Of a DNA stretch of 64,000 bases, positions 1 through 9,549 are shown piece by piece. The first letter of the stretch is position 1, and the number at the start of each line of letters is the position of its first letter. The DNA is taken from assembly GCF_040783535.2 (NCBI RefSeq), contig NZ_JBFONW020000002.1, forward strand, positions 186,001 through 250,000, given 5' to 3'. The notes under the pieces are model-generated. The model worked only from the letters and a program-made list of their open reading frames with translations. It ran no database searches and had not been told where the DNA came from. The translations under genes and the position numbers were made by a program. The stretch is from Aestuariibius insulae. GTDB lineage: Bacteria; Pseudomonadota; Alphaproteobacteria; Rhodobacterales; Rhodobacteraceae.

Positions 1-480
1 AAGGCTTGGAAGCAAGGACGCACCGGAATCCGGTTCGTCGATGCGGCAATGCGTGAAATGTACGTGACCGGCAGGATGCACAATCGTGCTCGAATGATTG
101 TCGCCTCATACCTGACAAAACATCTGCTGTGTCACTGGAAGATCGGTCTCGACTGGTTCGAAGAGCACCTTATCGACTGGGATCCGGCTTCAAATGCGCT
201 TGGCTGGCAGTGGTCGGCAGGTTCGGGTCCAGACGCGACCCCTTATTTCCGTGTTTTCAACCCGGTTACCCAGCTCGATAAGTTCGACAAGGATCGCGCT
301 TATGTGTCTGCCTGGATCGCCGAAGAACAGGGTGATCCACCACAGACCGCTCTCGACTACTTTCATGCTATTCCAGAGCAATGGTCTATGAGTGCGTCCG
401 ACCCGTATCCTGATCCTATCGTCACGGCGGAAGACGGGCGCAAACGTGCATTGAATGCCTATGAAAATCGCGACTTTTGA
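1..480 (+). CDS. phrB: DNA photolyase, C-terminal part (cut by window edge)
   Basis: C-terminal 159 codons of a class I cyclobutane pyrimidine dimer photolyase, a FAD enzyme that repairs UV dimers using light. The reading frame is open from base 1 to the TGA at 478-480, so the start lies left of the window. Visible family signatures are the segment beginning GIRFVDAAMREM, then TGRMHNRARM, WFEEHLIDWDPASNALGWQW and PYFRVFNPVTQLDKFD, which form the FAD-binding and substrate pocket of the cryptochrome/photolyase family. The C-terminus ends normally. It is followed after 74 bases by cfa on the same strand. A cryptochrome-like relative cannot be fully excluded without the N-terminal antenna domain, but the retained motifs are those of true photolyases. 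Confidence 0.93.
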   Translation, partial: KAWKQGRTGIRFVDAAMREMYVTGRMHNRARMIVASYLTKHLLCHWKIGLDWFEEHLIDWDPASNALGWQWSAGSGPDATPYFRVFNPVTQLDKFDKDRAYVSAWIAEEQGDPPQTALDYFHAIPEQWSMSASDPYPDPIVTAEDGRKRALNAYENRDF

Positions 481-554
481 TGCACGGGTCGTTATGAAAA
501 GAGCAAGACCTGTTCATAGCGAAAAGCAGGTCAAAGACGTCCAAGGGAGCAGTA

Positions 555-1763
555 ATGATTTTGACCACAACGCGCGGGCAGCGAGACCTGCCACGATACT
601 TCGGGCTTGTCTTCGACGTCCTGAAGACGCTCAAGAAGGGGCGTCTTGATATCGTGCTGGAAGACGGTCGCAGGTTCCGCATCGAAGGCGAAGCGCCGGG
701 ACCGATTGCTGAATTTACGGTCCACAATCGCGAGCTTTTCGCGAGGACGATCCGGGATGGGGATCTTGGCTTTTGCGAAGCCTATCTGGATGAGTGGTGG
801 TCCACGCCAGATCTGCTTGCGTTTCAAGACTTGGTGCATGCGGCGGGAGATGACGTCTATGACGGCTTTCCGGGACAACGGATCGCACGGGCAGTTGAGC
901 AGATCCGCTTCTGGCTGAACTCCAATACAAAGAGGCAGGCAAAGAAGAACATCAGCCGCCATTACGATCTTGGAAACGACTTTTATTCGCTTTGGCTGGA
1001 TCCGACGATGACGTATTCGTCGGCGAAATTCGACACCGGTCAGGAAAGCCTCGAAGCCGCGCAGCGGGCAAAATATGTCTCGATGGTCGACGAGATGGGG
1101 GCGCAGCCGGGCGATCATGTCCTCGAGATCGGATGCGGTTGGGGGGGCTTTGCGGAATACGCGGCCGCCGAACGTGGCCTTAAAGTTACCGGGCTGACTA
1201 TCAGCAAGGAACAGTACGATTTCTCACGCGATCGTATTCGAAAGGCTGGCTTGGAGGATCAAGTTGAAATTCGAATGCAGGACTATCGCGACGAGCAGGG
1301 GAAGTACGATGGTATCGCGTCAATCGAGATGTTCGAAGCCGTCGGGGAAAAGTACTGGCCGACCTATTTCAGCAAAGTGAACGATTGTCTTAAGCCCGGC
1401 GGCCGCGCGACGCTGCAGATCATCACTGTTCAAGATGCCCGTTGGGAGGTGTATCGCAAAGGTGTTGATTTTGTGCAGAAGTATATCTTCCCGGGCGGAA
1501 TGCTCCCGTCTCGGGGTGCGCTTCTTGATCAGGTCGAGGCTGCCGGTCTCAAGCTCGCTCACTCGGTCGAGTTTGGAGAAAGTTACAGTCAGACGCTGCG
1601 CCGCTGGCACGATACGTTCAACGAACGCTGGGATCAGATCGCTGATATGGGGTTCGACGGGCGCTTTCGGCGCATGTGGAACTTTTATCTCTGCTCTTGC
1701 GCAGCGACCTTTCATAGCGGTAATTGCGATGTGACACAGATCACACTGACCCGCTCCGCCTGA
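555..1763 (+). CDS. cfa: cyclopropane-fatty-acyl-phospholipid synthase
   Basis: 402-residue S-adenosylmethionine-dependent enzyme that adds a methylene bridge to unsaturated acyl chains of membrane phospholipids. The SAM-binding glycine motif VLEIGCGWGGFAEYAA lies near residue 190, followed by the family segments GLTISKEQYDFSRDRI and the catalytic-region IEMFEAVGEKYWPTYF. The N-terminal 130 residues are the usual lipid-facing CFA domain, and AKKNISRHYDLGNDFYSLWLD is a family hallmark. The length is typical. The ATG at 555 has a GGGAG Shine-Dalgarno a few bases upstream. It sits between the photolyase and trgA in the same direction and may be co-transcribed with them. Confidence 0.93.
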   Translation: MILTTTRGQRDLPRYFGLVFDVLKTLKKGRLDIVLEDGRRFRIEGEAPGPIAEFTVHNRELFARTIRDGDLGFCEAYLDEWWSTPDLLAFQDLVHAAGDDVYDGFPGQRIARAVEQIRFWLNSNTKRQAKKNISRHYDLGNDFYSLWLDPTMTYSSAKFDTGQESLEAAQRAKYVSMVDEMGAQPGDHVLEIGCGWGGFAEYAAAERGLKVTGLTISKEQYDFSRDRIRKAGLEDQVEIRMQDYRDEQGKYDGIASIEMFEAVGEKYWPTYFSKVNDCLKPGGRATLQIITVQDARWEVYRKGVDFVQKYIFPGGMLPSRGALLDQVEAAGLKLAHSVEFGESYSQTLRRWHDTFNERWDQIADMGFDGRFRRMWNFYLCSCAATFHSGNCDVTQITLTRSA

Positions 1764-1832
1764 TTTTCAACAGATTTCGGTCAAAGTTCAGGTTTACCGA
1801 ATTGGGCAGTCGTCGACGAGGGGAGCAGTCCG

Positions 1833-2273
1833 ATGCCTACCGCTGGCCGTCTTACCGGAGCCATCTGCTTTGGTGCCTTGGCATATTACCTATCCGTTCT
1901 TTACGTTCCGCTTCTGCCGGAAGGTGCCGCGCCGGGTGCGATGATACCAATCAACACGTTCATCGGAGTTGTCATGGGCTGGGTCGTCGCCGGCAAACGG
2001 GCCGGTGGAGGTTTGACTGCCGCCATAAGCTACGGTCTGACCACGCTTGTCACGATCATCTTCTGGGCACTTTTTGTCCACAGCGGAACGGATATGTACC
2101 ATGAATCCCTTCGCCTTCGCTACGATAACGCGACCGAGGCTGTCGTTGCGGTTTTTGAACAGATGATGGAATACGCTCAACCGATGCTGATTTCGGAATA
2201 CATCATTCCTGCCATTGTTGGATGTCTCATCGCTGGCCTGGTGACCGAAGCTATTGGCAGCCGCTTCCCCTAA
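1833..2273 (+). CDS. trgA: TrgA family membrane protein
   Basis: 146-residue integral membrane protein of the TrgA family, first described in Rhodobacter sphaeroides as part of the trgAB tellurite-resistance locus. The biochemical role is not known. About four hydrophobic segments are visible (roughly residues 8-26, 33-50, 57-76 and 118-138), with a short polar loop before the last. The ATG at 1833 is preceded by GGGGAG. The 3' end overlaps the proposed TTG start of trgB by 20 bases, suggesting translational coupling. The trgA-trgB-cysK order reproduces the Rhodobacter arrangement and is the main support for the name. Confidence 0.85.
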   Translation: MPTAGRLTGAICFGALAYYLSVLYVPLLPEGAAPGAMIPINTFIGVVMGWVVAGKRAGGGLTAAISYGLTTLVTIIFWALFVHSGTDMYHESLRLRYDNATEAVVAVFEQMMEYAQPMLISEYIIPAIVGCLIAGLVTEAIGSRFP

Positions 2274-3372
2274 ACCTCTCTTCCTTTTTGGAACGCTGAG
2301 ATATCGCCCGCTTCTGGAGGTGATCATCGGCAGCGATCACTATCGTCTTGTTGACTGTGAATTCGTCGATCACGCGGTCCAGCCTGCTTCAGGCGAGGCT
2401 CATCCTATCCTTATGACTCAGCCCGGGGCGCGAGCCTTGGGAGCCCTCTGTTACAACCTGACTACTGCGCAGCGGCAGGCTCTCGACTTCTACGAAGCGC
2501 TTTTTGACTACCGGATCGAAGATGTGGACGTTGTGGCCGATACAGGATCTGCCGCGGCCTGCGTCTACCGGCCTGCCGGACCCGAATTGGCTTCTTCTGA
2601 AACATGGTCGCTGAACGAATGGGTGGAAATGTGGGGAGAAACCACGGTTCATGCTGCGCGGGAGGTTATGGAACTTCGCGATAAGATCTCGTCCGATGAG
2701 CTGAAGAAACGGTTTTCAACGATCCGCGCTCGCGCCTGGTCGGCTTATCTCGGACAAAGGTCTTCGCAACAGTCTGGCCGTATGCTTGGGCCATTGATCA
2801 GGACCAACCGACATTTGGGGTTTTATCGGCTCGATGAGTATAGATTCCGGCATGAGACAGTCCGAGGGACTTTATCTGATGAGATCACCAGAGAGGTTTT
2901 TGTTGGCTTCGACGCGGCCCTCGTCCTTCCCTAGGACCCGGTCAATGACAGGTTGATCTTGATAGACCAGGTGCGCGTTGGACCCATCGCTCGCATCGAC
3001 CCCAATCCGTGGCTTCTGGAGCCGATTGCCGGTCTAGTAGACCCAGCCGAAGATCCACAGGAAACCGCCCACAGAGAGGCGCGCGAAGAAGCCGGCATCG
3101 AACTGACGGACCTCGTACCAATTGCACAAGTCTATCCATCTCCAGGCGGATCAAGCGACTTCTTTCACTGTTTTCTCGGGCACTGCACGCTGGAAAAGCT
3201 TGATAGTTGGACGGGTGGATTGGCCGAGGAGGGCGAGGATATTCGCGTTCACGTTCTTTCAACGGATGATGCGTTGGACAAGCTTGATCAAGGAGAGATC
3301 CGGGTCGCTCCGCTTGCGATGATGCTGCTCTGGCTGGCGCGGCATCGGGCGCGGCTTCAAGCCTCGGCTTGA
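2254..3372 (+). pseudogene. trgB: trgB-like protein (gamma-glutamylcyclotransferase-like + NUDIX) interrupted by in-frame TAG
   Basis: TrgB proteins join an N-terminal AIG2/gamma-glutamylcyclotransferase-like domain (here FLFGTLRYRPLLEVIIG) to a C-terminal NUDIX hydrolase. Here the first part runs from a TTG at 2254 to a TAG at 2932-2934, and the second part continues in exactly the same frame (codons for DPVNDRLILIDQVRVGP follow the stop directly) to the stop at 3370-3372. The NUDIX box REAREEAGIEL lies near 3079-3111 and is intact. The stop replaces one codon in the linker, where relatives, as I recall, have a tyrosine in a segment like VLPYDPV, so a single base change would explain it. If real, the gene is broken, or two polypeptides are made (226 residues, then a restart near the TTG at 2953). 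A sequencing error or stop read-through are alternatives. Confidence 0.8.
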
Positions 3373-3424
3373 AGAACACGGGGCCGCCGCCTACACCGGA
3401 GTGCATATCGCGAAAGGCACCGAC

Positions 3425-4459
3425 ATGACCTTGCTTCCTGACCTCGCTGCAGCCATCGGAAACACGCCTCTTATTCGTCTAAACGGACCTTCTGAGGCGA
3501 CCGGCTGCGATATCTACGGGAAGGCCGAATTCATGAATCCTGGCCAGTCGGTCAAAGATCGCGCTGCGCTTTATATCATCAAGGATGCCGTCGCGCGCGG
3601 CGAACTCAAACCTGGCGGAACGATAGTTGAAGGCACGGCAGGAAATACAGGAATCGGCCTCGCGCTTGTCGGCGCTTCGATGGGCTTCAAGACTGTAATC
3701 GTTATTCCGGAGACCCAAAGCCAAGAGAAAAAGGACATGATACGGCTTGCGGGGGCCGAACTTGTGCAAGTTCCCGCCGCGCCTTATCGCAACCCCAATA
3801 ACTATGTTCGATATTCTGGTCGCTTGGCGAAGGAGCTGGCGAAACGCGAGCCTAACGGCGCGATTTGGGCCAACCAATTTGACAACACAGCCAATCGCCA
3901 GGCCCATATCGAAACAACCGCGCCCGAAATCTGGGAGCAGACCAATGGTCAGGTCGACGGATTCATCTGTGCCGTCGGGTCTGGTGGCACGCTCGCGGGT
4001 GTCGCCTCGCTTCTTCAGCCAAAGGGCGTCAAAATTGGCCTCGCTGATCCTGATGGGGCTGCACTTCATAGTTTTTACACGGAGGGAGAGCTAAAGTCTG
4101 ACGGGTCTTCGATCTCTGAAGGGATCGGGCAGGGGCGTATAACGGCTAACCTTGAAGGGTTCACTCCCGATATGAGCTTTCGTATTTCCGACGCTGAGGC
4201 ATTGCCAGTTATCTTTGATCTGCTGCGAGAAGAGGGTATTTGCCTCGGCGGCTCATCCGGTGTGAACGTAGCTGGCGCAATGCGCATGGCCCGCGAGATG
4301 GGCCCGGGGCACCGAATCGTGACGATCTTGTGCGATTACGGAACCCGCTATCAATCTAAGGTCTACAACCCAGAATTCCTGCGCAACAAAGGTCTTCCGG
4401 TGCCTGACTGGCTCGATCAAGGGCCTTCGGCTTTGCCAGAGGTCTTTGAGGACGCATGA
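3425..4459 (+). CDS. cysK: cysteine synthase A (O-acetylserine sulfhydrylase)
   Basis: 344-residue PLP enzyme of the beta family that makes L-cysteine from O-acetylserine and sulfide. The N-terminal IGNTPLIRL and the NPGQSVKDRAA segment with the PLP-binding lysine (residue 44) are typical, as are EGTAGNTGIGLAL and the phosphate-binding GSGGTLAGV. I start it at the ATG at 3425; an upstream in-frame GTG at 3401 would add eight residues. The locus trgA-trgB-cysK is associated with tellurite resistance in Rhodobacter, where cysteine and thiol supply affects tellurite reduction. Its stop codon overlaps the ATG of the downstream channel gene by four bases (ATGA). Confidence 0.93.
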   Translation: MTLLPDLAAAIGNTPLIRLNGPSEATGCDIYGKAEFMNPGQSVKDRAALYIIKDAVARGELKPGGTIVEGTAGNTGIGLALVGASMGFKTVIVIPETQSQEKKDMIRLAGAELVQVPAAPYRNPNNYVRYSGRLAKELAKREPNGAIWANQFDNTANRQAHIETTAPEIWEQTNGQVDGFICAVGSGGTLAGVASLLQPKGVKIGLADPDGAALHSFYTEGELKSDGSSISEGIGQGRITANLEGFTPDMSFRISDAEALPVIFDLLREEGICLGGSSGVNVAGAMRMAREMGPGHRIVTILCDYGTRYQSKVYNPEFLRNKGLPVPDWLDQGPSALPEVFEDA

Positions 4460-6780
4460 GACGGCTTCTGACGCTTTTCTGCGTCGTTCTTCATTTTTCA
4501 GGCAGCTTGGCTTGGGCTCAGGACGGCGACGATGTCGATCTGCTTGCGAGCTGGGATAGCACTGCCGCGGAAGCCGAAGCGATCATTCAAGAAGACGAGG
4601 CGTCGACGACCGCGCTCGAGACGTTGCGCGCCGAGCTGGCACGGCAAAGGGATCTCTTTCTTCAGGCGCAGAGCACGAATGCTGCGCGGATCGATACGGT
4701 TAGAAGTCAAATTCGCGCTCTCGGCCCCGCACCGGCGGACGGAGAAACCGAGCCAGAAGATGTGGCGGCCCGCCGCAACGATCTAGAACGTCAGCTTGTC
4801 TCGCTCAGGCGCCCCGTCATCGAGGCTGAGGAAGCATTCATTCGAGCAGACGGTCTTATCGGCGAAATCGATAGCATCATCCGCGATCGTCAGACCGAAG
4901 CCCTGCTTGAAGTTGGGCCTTCCCCGCTTAACCCGGTTCACTGGCCGGAGGCGTTTGGTGCTCTCGGTAGTTATCTATCTGGCATCGCGTCAGAAGTCCG
5001 TGCTTCGCTTGCAGCACCGGCAACGCGGCAGTTGTTTCGCGACAGGCTTCCACTGACCTTCGCATATCTTGCGGCAGCCCTTGTTCTCCTAATGCGCGGG
5101 AGGATTTGGATGGAGAGGCTTGCCGGTCTCGTTGTGGCGCGCAGCTCACGCGGGCGCGGCGTCTGGCGGTTTGTACTTTCCTTAGGGCAGATCATTCTTC
5201 CGATGGCAGGATTATTTGCCGTTACCAACGCGCTTGAGGCCATGTCATTATTCGGCCCTCGAGGAGCGGCACTGATTGATGAGATCCCGGCCTTGGGATT
5301 TCTAATCATCATCGCGCGGTGGTTCAGCAACGCTCTTTTCCCAAAGCGCCCACTTGATCCTTCTGAGCAGCCCGCGTTCGAGATGACCCGTCCGCAGACG
5401 CGGGAAATGCGCAGCTATCTACTCATTCTATCACTGCTTCTTTTCGGTGCTGGCACCTTGGCTATCATGGCGGATCGAGCCGACTTTTCGCCGGAAACGG
5501 TTGCCGTTCTGCAATTTCCTCTTCTGGTCATGATCGGCGTCATTCTGTTCCGGATTGGTCAGATCATCGTCCAGCTCTCGCGCCAAGCCTCCACGTCCGA
5601 GGAGGAGCCGTCCGAGGGAAATCTGCGTGACAGCATCAAACGGTTCATCGGACGTGCTGCGATGGCGATCGCGGTTATTGCACCCGTTTTAGCCGGTCTC
5701 GGTTATGGAACTGCAGCGGATGCAATCCTTCCGCCAACCGTCCTGTCGCTTGCGTTGGTCGGCCTTCTCGTCGTTCTGATCCGCCTTGTCTATGATGTTT
5801 ACGCCCTCGTAACTGGAGCAGATAATGGCGCCCGCGATGCGCTTATGCCCGTCCTGATAGGGTTCTTGATTGTACTTGGCTGCCTGCCGATCTTCGCTCT
5901 GATCTGGGGTGCGCGGATCGCTGATCTAACCGAACTCTGGGCGCAAATCAGGGAAGGTTTCGCGCTTGGAGAGACCCGCATCCGTCCAAGCGATTTTCTT
6001 TGGTTCGCGGTCGTCTTCGGAATTGGCTACGCTGCAACTCGCCTGCTTCAAAGTGCGTTACGCACAACTGTCCTTCCCAGAACGAGGCTCGATATCGGTG
6101 GCTCCAATGCCATCGTCGCCGGAACCGGATATGTGGGGATTTTTCTTGCCGCTCTCGTCGCAATCACAAGCGCCGGTATCGATCTATCAAATATCGCCAT
6201 TGTCGCGGGAGCTCTTTCCGTTGGAATCGGGTTCGGTCTGCAAACTGTCGTTTCCAACTTCGTTTCAGGAATAATCCTTCTGATCGAACGGCCAATCAGC
6301 GAAGGCGATTGGATTCAGGTCGGCACTCAAATGGGTTATGTTCGGCGGATCTCGGTCCGGTCAACACGAATTGAGACCTTTGATCGAACGGATGTGATCG
6401 TGCCTAACGCTGATCTCGTGTCCGGTACGGTTACGAACTTCACGCATGGAAACAATGTTGGACGTGTTATCATTCCGGTCGGGGTAGCCTATGGGACTGA
6501 CACGAAAAAGGTGGAAGCTGTCCTTCGCGAGATTGCCGAAGCTCATCCAATGGTGATCCTGAATCCGCCTCCCGCTATTCTCATGCGCGGTTTTGGAGCT
6601 GACTCCCTCGATTTTGAGATTAGGGCCATTCTTCGGGACGTAAACTGGCTCCTGAGCGTCCAGTCCGACCTCTGCCATGAAATTGCGCGCAGATTTGCGG
6701 AAGAAGCGATAGAAATCCCCTTCGCGCAGCGCGATCTGTGGATCCGCAATCCCGAAACGCTGACATCCGCCTCGGACTAG
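4456..6780 (+). CDS. large MscS-type mechanosensitive channel with DUF3772 domain
   Basis: 774-residue envelope protein. A signal peptide (residues 1-21, ending SLAWAQ) is followed by a coiled-coil periplasmic DUF3772 region (about 40-140), then some ten hydrophobic segments and a C-terminal MscS domain. The MscS pore helix and beta domain are seen in GALSVGIGFGLQTVVSNF, LLIERPISEGDWIQVG and VIVPNADLVSGTVTNF. This is the MscK/YbdG-like large architecture that gates on membrane tension to release solutes during osmotic downshock. It overlaps cysK by four bases and is probably translationally coupled to it, an association that does not follow from the known function of either protein. Confidence 0.87.
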   Translation: MRRLLTLFCVVLHFSGSLAWAQDGDDVDLLASWDSTAAEAEAIIQEDEASTTALETLRAELARQRDLFLQAQSTNAARIDTVRSQIRALGPAPADGETEPEDVAARRNDLERQLVSLRRPVIEAEEAFIRADGLIGEIDSIIRDRQTEALLEVGPSPLNPVHWPEAFGALGSYLSGIASEVRASLAAPATRQLFRDRLPLTFAYLAAALVLLMRGRIWMERLAGLVVARSSRGRGVWRFVLSLGQIILPMAGLFAVTNALEAMSLFGPRGAALIDEIPALGFLIIIARWFSNALFPKRPLDPSEQPAFEMTRPQTREMRSYLLILSLLLFGAGTLAIMADRADFSPETVAVLQFPLLVMIGVILFRIGQIIVQLSRQASTSEEEPSEGNLRDSIKRFIGRAAMAIAVIAPVLAGLGYGTAADAILPPTVLSLALVGLLVVLIRLVYDVYALVTGADNGARDALMPVLIGFLIVLGCLPIFALIWGARIADLTELWAQIREGFALGETRIRPSDFLWFAVVFGIGYAATRLLQSALRTTVLPRTRLDIGGSNAIVAGTGYVGIFLAALVAITSAGIDLSNIAIVAGALSVGIGFGLQTVVSNFVSGIILLIERPISEGDWIQVGTQMGYVRRISVRSTRIETFDRTDVIVPNADLVSGTVTNFTHGNNVGRVIIPVGVAYGTDTKKVEAVLREIAEAHPMVILNPPPAILMRGFGADSLDFEIRAILRDVNWLLSVQSDLCHEIARRFAEEAIEIPFAQRDLWIRNPETLTSASD

Positions 6781-6892
6781 TCATCTCTCTGCAAAGACGG
6801 TCGAACGGGACATGAGCAGGGACGAGTAAAGACGAAACAGGACGCCAAGTCCGGCTTGTATCCTCTCAAAGAACGCTGCTACACCCTCCAGC

Positions 6893-6982
6893 GGAGCGGT
6901 GGCCGAGTGGTCGAAGGCGCACGCCTGGAAAGTGTGTAGGCGGGAAACCGTCTCGAGGGTTCGAATCCCTTCCGCTCCGCCA
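6893..6982 (+). tRNA. tRNA-Ser (GGA)
   Basis: 90-nt tRNA with encoded CCA. The acceptor stem GGAGCGG pairs with CCGCTCC at 6972-6978, followed by discriminator G and CCA. The anticodon loop CTGGAAA carries GGA. A long variable arm and a T-loop GGTTCGAATCC mark it as class II tRNA-Ser. It stands alone between the channel gene and a minus-strand gene. Confidence 0.96.
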
Positions 6983-7192
6983 TTTGCATCATTCAACATA
7001 GCAGTGTGTCTGTCTTTATCAGCGATAGCTTCGGCCATTTCACTGCGAATTGCTGCTGAGGATACAGAGACAGGCACAGTGAGCATTCACCTATAAGATA
7101 AGTCGGATCTCAGGTCGTCTTCGCCCAGACGGTGCCGATCAGATAGAGTACGCTGATAGTGGCAATCAGCTCGTTAGTCTATTTGAGCTCTC

Positions 7193-9202
7193 TTATTGGG
7201 ATGACGAGTTTCGGGCTCTTCTTTGCCGACGGGACCGATCTCCTCCAGCTTGAAAGCGAGGTTCGGGCAGGGCAACGCGAGCTCTTGTGAGAGCGAACGA
7301 ATCGGCCGAATTCGGAATTGCGGAGGCCGCAACAAAGTGTTCCTGAAAACGGGGTTCGATCGCTGTTTCGATCTTCTCGATCTGACGGACCAGACGCTCT
7401 ATTTTTGGACGAGAGGATTTATCAAGAAGGGCAATTCGAGCACCTGTGCCAGCTGCATTGCCAGCCGACGTGATTTTGGAGGGATCGGTGTCGGGGATCA
7501 TGCCAAGGATGAGTGCATGTTCGGGAGAAATGTGTGCGCCAAAGGCACCAGCGAGCACGATCCGATCCACGGTGTCGGTCTCGAACTTATTCATGAGCAA
7601 ACGTGCGCCAGCATAAAGAGCAGCCTTGGCCATTTGGATCGCACGAATATCGCTGTTCGTAATGATGATCTGCGGCTCTCCGTCATGAAGAAGGAATGCA
7701 TGGGTCCGTCCGTCTGGCAGGATCTGGTCCGAGCCGGTTCGCTCACGGCTACCGATGAGACCGGAGGCGTCGAGAAGTCCGACCCTACGCATTTCGGCAA
7801 TGACTTCGATAATGCCGGAGCCGCAAATACCGGTCACGGGGTGATCGAACGCTGGATCAGTCGACCAAAGCTCCGATCCGATGACTTGGAAGCGAGGCTT
7901 CTTACTGGCTGTGTCAATCTCGACCCGCTCGATTGCACCCGGCGCCGCGCGTTGACCGCCAGAGATCTGCGCTCCTTCGAAGGCAGGGCCAGTGGGCGAG
8001 GAACACGCAAGAACCCGTCCCTTGTGGCCAAGCAGAATTTCCGCATTCGTGCCGACGTCAACGATCAGCGTGAGTTCTTGGGCCTGATCCGGTGCTTCGG
8101 AGAGTGCAACTGCAGCCGCATCCGCACCCACATGGCCCGCGATACAAGGGAGAATATAAACACCAGCAGTCGGAGCTGTTGGCAGATCGAGATCGCCTCC
8201 GGTAAGGGTAAGCGCATCGGCGGTGGCAAGAGCGAAAGGAGCTTGACCCAGCTCATACGGGTCGATCCCCAGCAGAAGGTGATGCATGACGGGATTGCAG
8301 ACCAAAGTGACGTCGAGGATGACCTCGGGCGGAATGCCTACTTCTGCCGCTAAGGCACGAACGAGATCGCCAAGGCCTTCCCGGACAGCACGGGTCATCT
8401 CGTCTGCGCCGTTCTCCGTCATCATTGCGTAGCTGACACGAGACATGAGATCTTCGCCAAACCGGATCTGAGGATTCATCAAACCTGATGAAGCTAGAAC
8501 GCTGCCGGAGCGTAGATCGCATAGATGACCGGCTATCGTGGTAGAGCCCAGATCAATAGCAATTCCTGCAACCGGGCCCTCGTAGAGACCTGGCCAAAGG
8601 GCAACGAGGCGAGGCGGGCCCTCGGTCTGATAGAGAGCTGCGGTAACGGTCCAATTGCCTTTCCGCAAAGTTGTCTGGAGCGTTTTGAGAAGGGTCAGAT
8701 CAATTCGAAGGTCCTCAATCTGCCATTGATCTTGAAGTGCGGATTTCAAGCGCTCTAGGTCGCCGGACGGATCATGCATGTCCGGTTGCGCGACTTCCAC
8801 ATAAACAAGCCGAATCGCCGGATCGAGCCGGATGTCCTTCTGTGTTGCCGCTTTTCGTACGACCTGCTTATGCAACTGGCTTTCTGGAGGAACGTCGAGC
8901 AGAACGTCAGACTGAATGCAGGCCTGACATCCGAGGCGGCGGCCCGGTTTTAGGCCGCGTTTTTCGTCATAGCGCTGTTCGACTGCGTTGACGTCCGACA
9001 GGGCATCGTCCGCGACGGCAATACCGTGTTTCGGGAACGAACCTATACCGGGTTGAACCTGGCATTTCGAACAAATGCCGCGCCCTCCGCAAACGCTATC
9101 TAGATCGACGCCAAGCTGGCGAGCCGCGTCAAGGACGGTCGTACCGGCGGCAACATGGCCACGCTTTCCAGATGGAGTGAAGATAACAAGAGGGTCGGTC
9201 AT
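7193..9202 (-). CDS. RACo-like corrinoid activation protein (2Fe-2S ferredoxin + ASKHA/DUF4445)
   Basis: 669-residue protein with an N-terminal plant-type [2Fe-2S] ferredoxin domain (Cys38, Cys44 and Cys47 in C-x5-C-x2-C spacing, with Cys92/Cys95 downstream), a middle region, and a large ASKHA ATPase-like domain with GIAIDLGSTTIAGHLCDL and VDVGTNAEILLG. This is the architecture of reductive activators of corrinoid-dependent methyltransferases, which use ATP to return Co(II) to Co(I). The C-terminal 20 residues are Arg/Ser-rich and look degenerate. No corrinoid protein or methyltransferase gene lies next to it here, so the partner is unknown. It is transcribed divergently from guaB across a 347-base gap. 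Confidence 0.82.
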   Translation of the reverse strand: MTDPLVIFTPSGKRGHVAAGTTVLDAARQLGVDLDSVCGGRGICSKCQVQPGIGSFPKHGIAVADDALSDVNAVEQRYDEKRGLKPGRRLGCQACIQSDVLLDVPPESQLHKQVVRKAATQKDIRLDPAIRLVYVEVAQPDMHDPSGDLERLKSALQDQWQIEDLRIDLTLLKTLQTTLRKGNWTVTAALYQTEGPPRLVALWPGLYEGPVAGIAIDLGSTTIAGHLCDLRSGSVLASSGLMNPQIRFGEDLMSRVSYAMMTENGADEMTRAVREGLGDLVRALAAEVGIPPEVILDVTLVCNPVMHHLLLGIDPYELGQAPFALATADALTLTGGDLDLPTAPTAGVYILPCIAGHVGADAAAVALSEAPDQAQELTLIVDVGTNAEILLGHKGRVLACSSPTGPAFEGAQISGGQRAAPGAIERVEIDTASKKPRFQVIGSELWSTDPAFDHPVTGICGSGIIEVIAEMRRVGLLDASGLIGSRERTGSDQILPDGRTHAFLLHDGEPQIIITNSDIRAIQMAKAALYAGARLLMNKFETDTVDRIVLAGAFGAHISPEHALILGMIPDTDPSKITSAGNAAGTGARIALLDKSSRPKIERLVRQIEKIETAIEPRFQEHFVAASAIPNSADSFALTRARVALPEPRFQAGGDRSRRQRRARNSSSQ

Positions 9203-9549
9203 GTGCTGATCTATGCCGTGTTGGGAGAACGGAGGCTAGAGGGGCGCGACATTAGGTGCGAGACATATCCTCCCGGGTGAAGAAGGTGCATGGGATGAAG
9301 CAAGACCCGGCGTTTTCTTCTGCGAGTTAGAGACAGGCGGTGGGTGCGTTTAGCACCCCGCTGAAGATGGCAAGTGTTATGCGGACCGGTCTACAACAGC
9401 GTTCTGTCTAGCAGGTGCATCTTGTCGAAGGTAGCGCGTCCAGATTGTCAGATTGTGGATTATATGGCGAGAGCTTCCGATCCCCCTTTCCGGCAGCAGG
9501 TATTCGTGAGATAGGGACGCGCCAAACGTAGCATGCCGGGAGACAGAGC
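9203..9549. other. intergenic region between divergent RACo-like gene and guaB
   Basis: 347 bases without a credible gene. It must carry the promoters of both divergent genes. A perfect small hairpin is present at 9342-9358 (GGGTGC, 5-base loop, GCACCC). No run of T follows it, so it is not a standard terminator. I see no recognisable riboswitch. Confidence 0.5.

Noticed and set aside
7223..8353. 376-codon plus-strand frame opposite the RACo-like gene
   Set aside because: It lies entirely antisense to a gene with clear domains, its translation has no recognisable motif, and it has no good ribosome site.
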